A stretch of DNA of 64,000 bases from Deltaproteobacteria bacterium (GTDB lineage: Bacteria > Desulfobacterota > Syntrophia > Syntrophales > UBA2210). A program made the translations under genes and the position numbers. This document shows positions 54,077-62,892 of this stretch, in pieces; within the stretch, counting starts at the first letter, position 1, and every line of letters begins with the position of its first letter. A model generated the notes under the pieces. The model ran no database searches. It saw only the letters and a list, made by a program, of their open reading frames with translations, and was not told where the DNA came from. The DNA lies in NCBI GenBank assembly GCA_019313905.1, contig JAFDAI010000007.1:38488-102487 (forward strand). The letters run 5' to 3'.

Positions 54077-54706
54077 TCAGGAATCACCAATTCTCTCCAA
54101 AGATTTCATGGCACAGTCAAAGCTGTACATGTACAGGTCTCGAAAATTTTCACCCTGCAGGACGGTGTCTCGCAATTTCTTGAACTGCAGCATGCCATGA
54201 AGATTCGAGCAGAACACGACTGCCAGGCGTTTTATCTCTCTATCGTCCGCATCCTTCAGAACACCATTCTTCAACACATCTTCAACAACCGAAAGGATCC
54301 GGTTGACATGCTTATCAACCCTGGCCTTCAGGCGGGCGGAAAATAGGATCTTGGGCGAACTCAGGAAATAATTCATAATATCAAAGTACTTGCGATGTTC
54401 CTTACTGAAATCCATATAGGCAAGCGCTATTTTCTCAAGCTTTTCCCGGGGGGTGAAACCTTTTTCACTCTCCTCTTTTATCTTATTGCAGAGCAGGACA
54501 AGTCCTTCCTCCTGCAACGCGGCAAAGAGACTCTCCTTGTTTTTGAAATACAGGTACAGGGTGCCAACACTCAGCTCCGCGTTTCTCGCGATCTGATTTA
54601 CGGAAGTTGCGCCAATACCCTTCCTGAACAAGAGTTCACGCGCCGTATCCAGTATCTGTTTTCTCCTCTGTTTCTTTTCTCTCTGTCGTCTCTCTATTGA
54701 TCCCAT
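54077..54706 (-). CDS. TetR/AcrR family transcriptional regulator
   Basis: Ligand-responsive DNA-binding repressor of 209 residues. The N-terminal helix-turn-helix (about 10-55) has ILDTARELLFRKGIGATSVNQIARNAELSVGTLYLYFKNKESLF, near consensus. The C-terminal helical domain binds an unknown ligand. It is the last gene of a minus-strand run of six genes: SDR, ThDP enzyme, DASS transporter, alcohol dehydrogenase, AOR and this regulator. Its likely target is the palindrome at 61775-61791 over the operon's promoter. GGAGGGACAAAAG precedes the ATG at 54706; the AOR gene ends 27 bases upstream. Autoregulation is inferred from position. Confidence 0.94.
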   Translation of the reverse strand: MGSIERRQREKKQRRKQILDTARELLFRKGIGATSVNQIARNAELSVGTLYLYFKNKESLFAALQEEGLVLLCNKIKEESEKGFTPREKLEKIALAYMDFSKEHRKYFDIMNYFLSSPKILFSARLKARVDKHVNRILSVVEDVLKNGVLKDADDREIKRLAVVFCSNLHGMLQFKKLRDTVLQGENFRDLYMYSFDCAMKSLERIGDS

Positions 54707-54733
54707 CTTTTGTCCCTCCGAATTTTTTCCATA

Positions 54734-56560
54734 TTATGCAAGCCCCAGTTCCGAAAGTTTGCCATCCGCAGGCACACCATCTCTATCCCAACCTCGCAAC
54801 CTGTAATAGCTGTCCAGCATCCTGTTCAGTCTCGCCTGCGGCACATATCTGCCCTTGCATGGACCGTCCGGGACAGGTTCATTCGTAACGCGATAGGGAA
54901 GCATGGCGGTTGAACGATTTGCGCCTCTCTTCACATTGATTATACGCTCCAGATTGTATATTCTCTCACCGATTGCCGTCAGCTCATCAAGATCAATGTC
55001 CCAACCTGTAACACATCGTATCGCGGGAAGATATGAGTCGTTCAGTTTCATTCCAAACGCCCTTTCCTGCAGAAAGCGACACATCACCAGTGAATCCCCG
55101 ACTGCCGAGTTGTGTTCGGTATCTATACAGTGTTCCGGCCGTTCATCAGGATCCGGATCATCTTTGCCGGCATAGTAAGGACGCCCGTCCTGGTGGCTTC
55201 CACCGCGTGTTGATGTTGCATAGGCAAGTCCCATGTTCTGCAACCCTCTGGCAGAATGTCCTGTCATCTCGAGCCCCTGCTGTGAATAGAGAAATTTGTA
55301 TGAATCGTGGCCCAGTTGTTCAGACAATCGCTCGGACCCAAACGAAATCAACCGGCCGATCCCTTCCTCCCTGAGCGCTGTCTTTTTTACTATCTCAGAC
55401 AAATTCCCCCAGTTGCCGAAGGATATTTCCATTTTAAGTTCTTTCTCACCGATAATTCCTCTTTCCACACATTCCGCAAGAAAGGCGAGGGTCACACCGA
55501 AACTTATGGTGTCCATCCCCATCTCATCACACATGGTATTGCCATTGAAGATCGACACAATATCATCATTATCAAGCATTGACCCCATGGCGTAGAGGGT
55601 CTCATATTCCGGCATTTTTACATTCAGGTGGGCGAATTCTCCGTGCGGCACCAGAACAAGTTTCCCGCATGCCACCGGGCATCCATGACAGGCAACACTC
55701 TTCTTGATATACTTTTCCAGCATAAGTTCCCCGCTGATCCCGTACGCACGGTCAAAGGTCTCTCGCGTATTATTATGGGTGCCAAGCATCCCCTTTGAGT
55801 TAATCATATCCACAAGAAAGGGGGTTCCCATACTACTCAGCAGCGCGGTTTTCTTCTTCACATCCGGGAATAACGTCTTCAGGTAAGATTTGAGGGCATC
55901 AGGATCGACAATCTCCGTTTTTTTCGTACCTTTCACCACAACCGCCTTACAATTCTTTGAACCTAATACCGCGCCCATGCCTCCCCGCCCGGCTGCGCTC
56001 ACGCGCGAACCGCTGCACATAGTACCGGCAAATACAACTCCGTTTTCTCCCGCAGGTCCGATAACCGCGCTCTCTGTTTTTCTGCCCTCTTTTTCGACAA
56101 GAAGTCTGTGAGTTTCACTGGTTGTTTTTCCCCAGAGATCTTCAGCGTCTCTGACGAACACACCTTCGTCATTTATCGAAACATAAACCGGAGATGAAGC
56201 CCTGCCCGAAATAATTACGGCGTCGAAACCGGTCTTCTTCAGCATTGAGGCAAAATCACCGCCGAAATTAGAATCACAGAACATCCCAGTCTGAGGAGAT
56301 ATCGCGGCCATATGTCCCCGTCCGGTGCCCCATACTGGCGATCCATTGAATGGACCTGTCGCAAAAACCACAATATTTTCCTCAGAAAGGGGGTCAGACG
56401 TAAAGGGAACAAGGTCATATACAAGCTTCGCCGCAAAACCATTGCCTCCCAGAAACATCCGTGTGAACGTCCCGTCAAGCGGTATTTTCTCGACGGCGCT
56501 GTTGCTTAAATTCACCTTCAGTATGCTCCCCATATAGCCGTTCATCATCTTACGGATCAA
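54734..56560 (-). CDS. Aldehyde:ferredoxin oxidoreductase family protein
   Basis: Tungsten or molybdenum pterin enzyme of 608 residues that oxidises aldehydes to acids with ferredoxin, or works in reverse. N-terminal GYMGSILKVNLSN and GGNGFAAKLVYDLVP, pterin-region FGGDFASMLKKTGFDAVII and GGMGAVLGSKNCKAVVVKG match AOR. The [4Fe-4S] ligand motif is C-x2-C-x3-C in SVACHGCPVACGK, with a fourth Cys expected near the C-terminus (IRCVTGWDID). The TTG at 56560 has AGGAG well placed and overlaps the alcohol dehydrogenase stop (TTGA), so translation is coupled. Aldehyde substrate is unknown. Confidence 0.92.
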   Translation of the reverse strand: MIRKMMNGYMGSILKVNLSNSAVEKIPLDGTFTRMFLGGNGFAAKLVYDLVPFTSDPLSEENIVVFATGPFNGSPVWGTGRGHMAAISPQTGMFCDSNFGGDFASMLKKTGFDAVIISGRASSPVYVSINDEGVFVRDAEDLWGKTTSETHRLLVEKEGRKTESAVIGPAGENGVVFAGTMCSGSRVSAAGRGGMGAVLGSKNCKAVVVKGTKKTEIVDPDALKSYLKTLFPDVKKKTALLSSMGTPFLVDMINSKGMLGTHNNTRETFDRAYGISGELMLEKYIKKSVACHGCPVACGKLVLVPHGEFAHLNVKMPEYETLYAMGSMLDNDDIVSIFNGNTMCDEMGMDTISFGVTLAFLAECVERGIIGEKELKMEISFGNWGNLSEIVKKTALREEGIGRLISFGSERLSEQLGHDSYKFLYSQQGLEMTGHSARGLQNMGLAYATSTRGGSHQDGRPYYAGKDDPDPDERPEHCIDTEHNSAVGDSLVMCRFLQERAFGMKLNDSYLPAIRCVTGWDIDLDELTAIGERIYNLERIINVKRGANRSTAMLPYRVTNEPVPDGPCKGRYVPQARLNRMLDSYYRLRGWDRDGVPADGKLSELGLA

Positions 56561-57579
56561 AACTCTTCTCCTATCTTAAGCATTACTTTTATTGCCCTGC
56601 CGGTATCTATGCGTTCCCTGTATATATGGGGCAGCTCATCCAGACTTACGTAATCCGTAATAAGCGGCCTTCCGTCTATCCTCCCCTCCGCCATCCATTT
56701 AAGACACCGGATGTTTTCTTCATGTGTGTTCGAGTATGACCCTGTAAGCCAGACTTCTTTAAAATTGAGAGTGACAGGCATAATCTCAATGTTTCGCATG
56801 ATGATACTCACCACACACACCGTCCCACCATTCGCCGCGGCATTTACAGCCGTCTGAACGGATTCCCCCAGGCCGGAACACTCAAATACTGTATCAAACC
56901 CGGCACCACCCGTTTCATCCATTGCTCTCAGAATCAAATTCTCGTTAAATGGGTCCACAACTGTATCCGCCCCGAAATCGATTGCAAGAACCCTCTTTTC
57001 TTCCACAGGTTCGGACAGGACGATCGGGCCAAAACCCATAATCTTCAACAACCTGACAAGGGCAAGCCCTATGGAACCACCCCCTATTACCAGAGCCGAT
57101 CCTTCCTCTTTGCCGGAGCATCGTATCCCGTGCAGAGATGCCGCGAAGGCCTCGGCGAGCGCTCCATTCTGCGAGTCCACTCCTTCCGGAATCGGGATCA
57201 GCATCCGGGGATCCACCTTGAGATATTCGGCAAAACCCCCGGGGAAGTCACCCAAGCCTATGGTGCGCCTGTCAACCCGGCACAGGTATGGCTTGCCCAA
57301 CCTGCATTCCCTGCATTTCCCGCAACAGGTGGGACGGATGATAACCCTGTCCCCTACAGACGTACCGGCTACCTGCGCTCCCATATCCGCAACCGTGCCG
57401 CTTACTTCATGCCCGATTATGGTCCCATCCTTCAGATTTCTGCTCTCTACCATCGAATGATCCGAACCGCAGAAGCCTGTATTTATTACCTTTATCAGTA
57501 CCTCATTCGCATCCAGCTGCGGCATAGGGACATCCCGAACCACAAGCTTCTCCCTGCTGTCATAAACTGCGGCTTTCAT
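56557..57579 (-). CDS. Zinc-dependent alcohol dehydrogenase family protein
   Basis: Medium-chain dehydrogenase/reductase of about 340 residues, NAD(P)-linked. Catalytic zinc ligands appear in FCGSDHSM (Cys) and IIGHEVSGTV (His, Glu). The structural zinc lobe is C-x2-C-x2-C-x7-C within TCCGKCRECRLGKPYLC. The coenzyme motif is ALVIGGGSIGLALVRLLK, and FECSGLGESVQTAV is conserved. The open frame runs to 57612, but GGGGAGGGGAACC before the ATG at 57579 fixes the start. Its stop overlaps the AOR start. With the AOR it could balance an aldehyde between alcohol and acid. Confidence 0.93.
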   Translation of the reverse strand: MKAAVYDSREKLVVRDVPMPQLDANEVLIKVINTGFCGSDHSMVESRNLKDGTIIGHEVSGTVADMGAQVAGTSVGDRVIIRPTCCGKCRECRLGKPYLCRVDRRTIGLGDFPGGFAEYLKVDPRMLIPIPEGVDSQNGALAEAFAASLHGIRCSGKEEGSALVIGGGSIGLALVRLLKIMGFGPIVLSEPVEEKRVLAIDFGADTVVDPFNENLILRAMDETGGAGFDTVFECSGLGESVQTAVNAAANGGTVCVVSIIMRNIEIMPVTLNFKEVWLTGSYSNTHEENIRCLKWMAEGRIDGRPLITDYVSLDELPHIYRERIDTGRAIKVMLKIGEEF

Positions 57580-57592
57580 GGTTCCCCTCCCC

Positions 57593-59095
57593 TTACAGAT
57601 TCCCGAAGGCAAATATTGAAATACTCACACACAACGCCGCCACAAAGGTCATTACTATGCCTGCCTTTGCCATGTCCCTGATCGCGAAGTAACCGGCCGA
57701 ATAGGGTATGATATTTGTCGGCGTCTCGGTAACCAGAATAAAGGCCAGTGACGATGTAAATGCCGCCGGCGCGCATATAAGCCAGGGATTTATGTTCAGA
57801 TCCGCTGCAAGCGCAATCAAGAGTGGAATGATAATAGTGCCAGTCACCGTGTTACTGGAAAACGCCAGATGAAGCAAACTTACACCCAGCACAATAACAA
57901 ACACCCTCATAATCCCGGGCAGTTGAACTACGGGGCCCAGAAACACCCATGACAGCCACCGCGCCGCGCCGGTATTGTAGACTACCATACCAAGCGATAT
58001 TCCCGCGCAGATCAGGACTATTCCCCCCCAGTCCACATCTCTCTGCGCCTCTTTCCATGATATCACCTCGATTCCTGGAAGAAACAACAGCAAGGCTCCA
58101 CACAGGGCGACTGCCTGCATCGGCATATCGATCCTTCCATTTGTAATATCTCTTATAAATGGAGATATAATCCATGTACAGATCGTCATCAGGAATATGA
58201 CAAGCGTCCATCTTTCTTTTTTCGTAAATGGCCCGGCATCATCAAGCTTTTTCCTGATATCTTCTTTCTCCATAGGAACTCTTTCAATCTCAGGCGGGAA
58301 AAAAGTTGTTATCACCAGCCAGCCTGCCGGTATCATCAGAAGAGTAGCGGGAAGTCCCATGCTCATCCATGTAATAAAATCTACATCGATACTGGCAAGT
58401 TCCTTTAAGAAACCGATCGTAAGAGGATTGGGGCCGCAACCCGAAGGTGTCGCAATTCCCCCGAAAAGCGGGCCCCACGCGCAGGAAATCATCAGACCTT
58501 TTCCGAAATTACTTTCCAGGGGCTTAACCCCTGACTGCCTGAGAATGGCAACTCCGAGCGGCATAAGGATAGCCGCCACTGCCATATCGGTAACCCACAT
58601 GGACAGAAGGGCACCAACAACAAGAAATCCAAGTATGACCATCCTGGTTCTGGTTCCCATTATGAAAAGTATGAGGCAACTCAGCCTGTCCCCCATTCCG
58701 GAACGGGTAAACGCGGAAGAGAGTATCAGCACACCGATAAAAAAGGCTATGATCGGGTTGCCGAATCCAAGTTTGATGACATGTTTGAATGTATCTATCC
58801 CGAAGACGGGAATAAGAAGCATTACAAGCAGCGCCGTGACGCTGAAGGGGATAACCTCGGTTATCCACAGAACAATTGCCGCCGCAAGCAGGGCCATGGC
58901 GGCTTTCGCGTCCCAGGTAAGTGGTATCAACTCCCCTCCCTTTTCCAGAGGATCGGGACATGGAAGAAACATTATCACTGCCATGAGGGCAAAGGCAAAC
59001 AACAAGAATCCCATCTTATATATAAAAGAATGGGTGCCCTTTTGTATTACATCTCCCTCCTCAGCATTAATCTCAGGCCTTTCTCTGATTTCCAT
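57593..59095 (-). CDS. DASS (SLC13) family sodium/organic-anion symporter
   Basis: Inner-membrane divalent-anion:Na+ symporter of 500 residues with about eleven to twelve transmembrane helices. The substrate/sodium half-motifs are recognisable: ATPSGCGPN (about 210) and SSNTVTGTI (about 400), with the second conserved motif TETPTNIIPYSAG. Substrates in the family include succinate, citrate, tartrate and sulfonates; none can be picked here. AGGAATTGC precedes the ATG at 59095. It lies between the ThDP enzyme and the alcohol dehydrogenase genes and is most likely the importer of the pathway's substrate. Confidence 0.93.
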   Translation of the reverse strand: MEIRERPEINAEEGDVIQKGTHSFIYKMGFLLFAFALMAVIMFLPCPDPLEKGGELIPLTWDAKAAMALLAAAIVLWITEVIPFSVTALLVMLLIPVFGIDTFKHVIKLGFGNPIIAFFIGVLILSSAFTRSGMGDRLSCLILFIMGTRTRMVILGFLVVGALLSMWVTDMAVAAILMPLGVAILRQSGVKPLESNFGKGLMISCAWGPLFGGIATPSGCGPNPLTIGFLKELASIDVDFITWMSMGLPATLLMIPAGWLVITTFFPPEIERVPMEKEDIRKKLDDAGPFTKKERWTLVIFLMTICTWIISPFIRDITNGRIDMPMQAVALCGALLLFLPGIEVISWKEAQRDVDWGGIVLICAGISLGMVVYNTGAARWLSWVFLGPVVQLPGIMRVFVIVLGVSLLHLAFSSNTVTGTIIIPLLIALAADLNINPWLICAPAAFTSSLAFILVTETPTNIIPYSAGYFAIRDMAKAGIVMTFVAALCVSISIFAFGNL

Positions 59096-59183
59096 AGTTT
59101 AAGCAATTCCTTTCTCGGACGTAACTGTTGCAACTTTTTACCAAACCATCAACATTCATAATTTAACATTCAACACTGTTCTC

Positions 59184-60881
59184 TCACCCCGCCTTATATG
59201 CACCCAGACTTGCCAGCGCGACACTGCCGGGACTTATAGTTGTTGGATCAGTCATTACGTTGATGCACGTGGTCATGCCCGAGGCAAACGCCTCCTCAAG
59301 GGCCGGGCGAATGTCTTCAGGTCTTTCAACATACATTCCCTTGCCGCCAAGCGCCTCAACCAGTTTATGGTAATCCACTCTGCCTATATGTGTGCCGTCC
59401 TTTATGGCATGGCCTATGCTTAATTCCTGGCTGTGCCTTATCATTCCCCACCCCAGATCATTGCTGATTACCACAACTATGGGCAGCTTTCTCCTTATGG
59501 CAACCTCAAACTCCATAAAATTGAAGCCCACCGATCCATCTCCTATAACGAGGCAGACCCTCTTGCCGGGATTAAGCAGCTTTGCCGCGTTGGCATAAGG
59601 AAGACCGACCGCAAGACACCCGTACAGCCCGGATTCAAGATAATGCCCGGCCTTTCTGACCGTTCTCGTCATGCCCATCCAGATCTGCGTGTCGCCTCCG
59701 TCGGCCACAACGATATCATCATCTCTATCCATAAAGTTGTTCACTTCCTCTGCAAGACGCATCGGATGTATGGGTACATTATCGCTCTCCCAGTCGGGTA
59801 TCGCCTGCGCCCTTCCATCATCTTTTGCCTTCTCCAGGGTTGAAACCCAGCCGCTGAATCTGCCTTTTAATTCATCACCTGTACCTTTCTGAACAATTGC
59901 CCGGTTGCACTCTTTCAGGAAAGCCCCGATATCACTCATGACCGCAAGATCCACAGAACGGTTTCTCCCTATTTCTTCCGGTTCGATATCAACCTGGATA
60001 ATCCTGGCTTCTTTGTTGAAGATATCCCCGAATATGTAAAATAATCCCATTCTTGTTCCAAGGAATATAATCAGATCGGCGGTCATATTTGCTACCAGCG
60101 CCGCGCCCGGTCTAATCGCCAGCGATGACTCGAAGCAGAGTGGGTGGGTATCGGGAATTATCCCCCTTCCAAGTGACGACGTAAATGCGGGAATGCCGGT
60201 GTTTTCTATGAATCGAACCAGTTCCTCCCCAGCATCCGAATACCATGCTCCGCTTCCCGCGATCACGATCGGGGTTTTTGCCTCTCCGATCATCCCTATA
60301 AATTCTCCCACTTTATCCGGATCAAACGGATGTGAATTAACATCTGTATATATTTTTTTAACAGTTTCAGGGTTCGTCTCCGCGTTCAACATATCAACAG
60401 GCAATTCAAGATAAACCGGGCCCGGCCTTCCGCTTGCCGCGGTGCGGTAGGCAAGGTCGATGAATTCCGGTATTCTCTCCGGGTTGTAGCAGACAAAGGC
60501 CTTCTTCACCATCGGGCTTATAACGGGGAGCTGGCACATGTCCTGCAAATCAAGTTTTTCCGTTGACTCAAGCCCGACACAACCGGAGATAAGAACCAGG
60601 GGCGAATTTGCCAGACGCGCGTTTGCAATCCCCGAAAGCGCATTGGTAAACCCGGGACCTGCCGTGACCATCGCGGTGCCGGGACTGCGCGTCATCCTCC
60701 CCCATGCCTCCGCCATAAATACTGCCGCCTGTTCATGGCGCGTATCGAACAATTTAACAGACGAACCCTCAAGATACTGGTAAATCGGCGTTATATGACC
60801 GCCGCTTATCGTGAAAATGTATTCGATTCCTCTTTCAATAAGGGACCGCGCCATCAGCTGACCACCTGTTATTTTTTCCAC
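59184..60881 (-). CDS. ThDP-dependent enzyme (acetolactate synthase-like family)
   Basis: Thiamine diphosphate enzyme of 565 residues with three domains. The catalytic Glu lies in DTRHEQAAVFMAEAWGR near residue 52. The central domain has SLGRGIIPDTHPLCF and FLGTRMGLFY. The ThDP/Mg motif is VIGDGSVGFNFMEFEVAIRRKLP followed by ISNDLGWGMI (GDG-x26-ND pattern). The family contains acetolactate synthase, 2-hydroxyacyl-CoA lyase and 2-oxo acid decarboxylases; it lacks an adjacent small subunit, so biosynthetic acetolactate synthase is less likely. GTG start at 60881 with ATGGAGGATTAAGC upstream. It sits second in the catabolic operon. Confidence 0.9.
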   Translation of the reverse strand: MEKITGGQLMARSLIERGIEYIFTISGGHITPIYQYLEGSSVKLFDTRHEQAAVFMAEAWGRMTRSPGTAMVTAGPGFTNALSGIANARLANSPLVLISGCVGLESTEKLDLQDMCQLPVISPMVKKAFVCYNPERIPEFIDLAYRTAASGRPGPVYLELPVDMLNAETNPETVKKIYTDVNSHPFDPDKVGEFIGMIGEAKTPIVIAGSGAWYSDAGEELVRFIENTGIPAFTSSLGRGIIPDTHPLCFESSLAIRPGAALVANMTADLIIFLGTRMGLFYIFGDIFNKEARIIQVDIEPEEIGRNRSVDLAVMSDIGAFLKECNRAIVQKGTGDELKGRFSGWVSTLEKAKDDGRAQAIPDWESDNVPIHPMRLAEEVNNFMDRDDDIVVADGGDTQIWMGMTRTVRKAGHYLESGLYGCLAVGLPYANAAKLLNPGKRVCLVIGDGSVGFNFMEFEVAIRRKLPIVVVISNDLGWGMIRHSQELSIGHAIKDGTHIGRVDYHKLVEALGGKGMYVERPEDIRPALEEAFASGMTTCINVMTDPTTISPGSVALASLGAYKAG

Positions 60882-60897
60882 GCTTAATCCTCCATTC

Positions 60898-61737
60898 TTA
60901 TAATTCCATTAATTGGCCACCGGTTACATTTATCGCCTGCCCGGTAATATAGGATGATTCATCAGACGCGAGCCATGCCACAAGATTCGCCACCTCTCCC
61001 GGCGTACCGATACGTCCCAGCGGAATTGTCCTGCACATCTCCTTTTCCCGTTCCTCAATCGTGGTTCCGTAAACCTCCGCTTCCAGACCGAAGCGCCATC
61101 TTTCCAGATCTGTCATTATCTGGCCCGGACAGATCGCGTTTATACGAATGCCCGCCCCGGCAAGCTCCCCTGCCATTACCTTTGTAAGCATAATCACACC
61201 CGCTTTGGCTACCGCATAGGCGCCGTTGAACAGTGGCGGTTTTTTCCCCGCTCTTGATGCGGTGTTTATTATGCTTCCCCTCGCCCCCGTCATCATGGGG
61301 ATAATCGCCCTTGAAACCCTGAATACACCGTGGAGATTCACATCTATCGTCTTCATCCAGGCGTCTTCATTATAAGTATGTGCCGCGTCAGGCACACCGA
61401 AGGACGCGCCCGCATTATTGCAAAGAATGTCAACCTGCTCAAACTGATCCCCTATTCTGCCGGCCATTTGTCTGATTGACTCATTGTCGGTAACATCGGC
61501 ATTGACTGCCAGGGTTTTAACGCCGAAATTGTCTGCGAGGCTTTCCGCTATATCCTCCATCTCCTCCCACGTGCCTGTCTTTATCTTGTCTCCGGCAAGA
61601 GTTTTTCCGAGATCGGCAATAACGATATTCGCGCCGCAGGAAGCCAGCTTCTCCGCAATCGCGTAACCGATTCCGGTTTTCTTCCCCGATCCTGTAACAA
61701 CCGCTGTCTTCTTCTCCAGATCTTTATACACAATCAT
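60898..61737 (-). CDS. Short-chain dehydrogenase/reductase
   Basis: NAD(P)-dependent SDR of about 279 residues. The coenzyme motif is TGSGKKTGIGYAIAE, with five residues between TG and GIG instead of the classical three. NNAG lies in LCNNAGASFG, and the catalytic set is Ser in INTASRAG and Tyr/Lys in YAVAKAG. ICPGQIMTD and the C-terminal ITGQAINVTGGQL follow. The open frame reaches a TTG at 61776 inside the operator palindrome and promoter -10; ATG at 61737 (after GGAAGGGGG) or 61758 is more plausible. It is first in the operon. Substrate probably is a hydroxy or keto acid. Confidence 0.9.
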   Translation of the reverse strand: MIVYKDLEKKTAVVTGSGKKTGIGYAIAEKLASCGANIVIADLGKTLAGDKIKTGTWEEMEDIAESLADNFGVKTLAVNADVTDNESIRQMAGRIGDQFEQVDILCNNAGASFGVPDAAHTYNEDAWMKTIDVNLHGVFRVSRAIIPMMTGARGSIINTASRAGKKPPLFNGAYAVAKAGVIMLTKVMAGELAGAGIRINAICPGQIMTDLERWRFGLEAEVYGTTIEEREKEMCRTIPLGRIGTPGEVANLVAWLASDESSYITGQAINVTGGQLMEL

Positions 61738-61774
61738 CCCCCTTCCATGCCTTGCCATGAATATCTTTTCACTC

Positions 61775-61791
61775 AATGAATGCTATTCATT
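61775..61791. promoter_or_regulatory. Perfect palindromic operator, candidate TetR site
   Basis: AATGAAT-gct-ATTCATT, a 7+7-base palindrome with a 3-base centre. It overlaps the -10 of the minus-strand operon promoter. TetR-family FadR-type operators have a related TGAATGA...TCATTCA form. The operon's TetR is the prime candidate to bind it. Confidence 0.7.
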
Positions 61792-61808
61792 ATGCGCTTG
61801 CTTGTCAA
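61780..61808 (-). promoter_or_regulatory. Promoter of the SDR-to-TetR operon
   Basis: On the minus strand, TTGACA (61808-61803) and TAGCAT (61785-61780) are separated by 17 bases. The -10 lies within the palindromic operator, so repressor binding would block polymerase. A transcription start near 61773 leaves about 36 bases to the ATG at 61737. Confidence 0.65.
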
Positions 61809-61830
61809 CGCTTTTTTAGTTATTATCAAA

Positions 61831-61860
61831 TTGACATACAAAGTTTGCCCTGTCTATACT
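61831..61860 (+). promoter_or_regulatory. Promoter of the BASS transporter gene
   Basis: TTGACA (61831-61836) and TATACT (61855-61860) with an 18-base spacer, about 65 bases before the ATG at 61925. It is divergent from, and close to, the operon promoter and palindrome. Confidence 0.7.
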
Positions 61861-61924
61861 TGATAGTCAAAAAGGAATGTCTTATCAAAATAATGATTTA
61901 TGTCCATAAGAAGGAGGGAAGCGC

Positions 61925-62839
61925 ATGGATGCAGCGACCGTAGATCAGATCAGGCTTAACTTTAATGCTCAGGGTCTCCTTGTGGTTAATATGGCAATCG
62001 GGCTGATGATGTTAGGGGTCGCCCTGGACCTCAAGTTGGAAGACTTCAAGCGAGTAATTGTATCACCGAAGGCCCCCGGCATCGAGCTGGGCGCCCAATT
62101 TATCCTGCTCCCGGTCTTTACCTTCTTGCTCGTTCTCCTTATACGGCCTCAACCTTCCATAGCACTGGGCATGATTTTAGTGGCCGCGTGCCCGGGGGGC
62201 AACCTGTCAAACATTATTACCTACCTGGCCAAAGGGAATTGTGCCCTGTCTATCAGCATGACCGCTGTTTCCACGGCTGCGGCCATTGTGATGACCCCGC
62301 TCAACCTGGCCTTGTGGGGCAGCTTCTACTCTCCCACTGCCGAGATATTGCGAAGGGTGAGCCTCAGTCCCATGGATGTGTTCATCACTATCTTCATGAT
62401 CCTGGGTATTCCCCTGGTCATCGGCCTCACACTGTCGCGTATTTTCCCCACACTTGCAGACAGGGTCAGACGCCCGTTCAAAATTTTTACTCTTGTCTTT
62501 TTCATTGCCATCGTATGCGGAGCCCTGGCGGCAAACTGGAGTATTTTCCTCAAGGTCATCGGGCTGGTTGTTATTTTCGTCTTTATCCATAACGCCTTAG
62601 CCCTCAACCTGGGGTACTGGTCCGGCCGGCTCTTCAAACTCGATGAAGCGGATTCGCGGGCTGTCTGTATCGAAGTCGGAATCCAGAATTCCGCCCTTGG
62701 ACTGGTTCTGGTTTTCAATTTTTTTGAAGGTTTGGGGGGAATGGCCATTCTTGTTGCATGGTGGGGAATCTGGCATATTATCGCCGGTCTGATCACCGCG
62801 TTTATATTTAACCGCCGGGCACTACCGGCAAATCAGTAA
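61925..62839 (+). CDS. Bile acid:sodium symporter (BASS/SLC10) family transporter
   Basis: Inner-membrane Na+-coupled organic-anion transporter of 304 residues with about nine to ten transmembrane helices. Family blocks include MLGVALDLKLEDFKRV, VAACPGGNLSNIITYLAKGN (the crossover CPGG region) and the second crossover segment VCIEVGIQNSALGLVL (E-x-G-x-QN). Bacterial members carry bile acids, pantoate or other organic acids; this substrate is unknown. AGGAGGGAAGCGC precedes the ATG. It is divergent from the SDR operon and shares its regulatory region, so a common substrate or product is inferred. Confidence 0.93.
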   Translation: MDAATVDQIRLNFNAQGLLVVNMAIGLMMLGVALDLKLEDFKRVIVSPKAPGIELGAQFILLPVFTFLLVLLIRPQPSIALGMILVAACPGGNLSNIITYLAKGNCALSISMTAVSTAAAIVMTPLNLALWGSFYSPTAEILRRVSLSPMDVFITIFMILGIPLVIGLTLSRIFPTLADRVRRPFKIFTLVFFIAIVCGALAANWSIFLKVIGLVVIFVFIHNALALNLGYWSGRLFKLDEADSRAVCIEVGIQNSALGLVLVFNFFEGLGGMAILVAWWGIWHIIAGLITAFIFNRRALPANQ

Positions 62840-62892
62840 TTTCGAGAGACGGGCCGTAAACCGAATTTAATTGGGCGCTGTCCCTAATTAAA

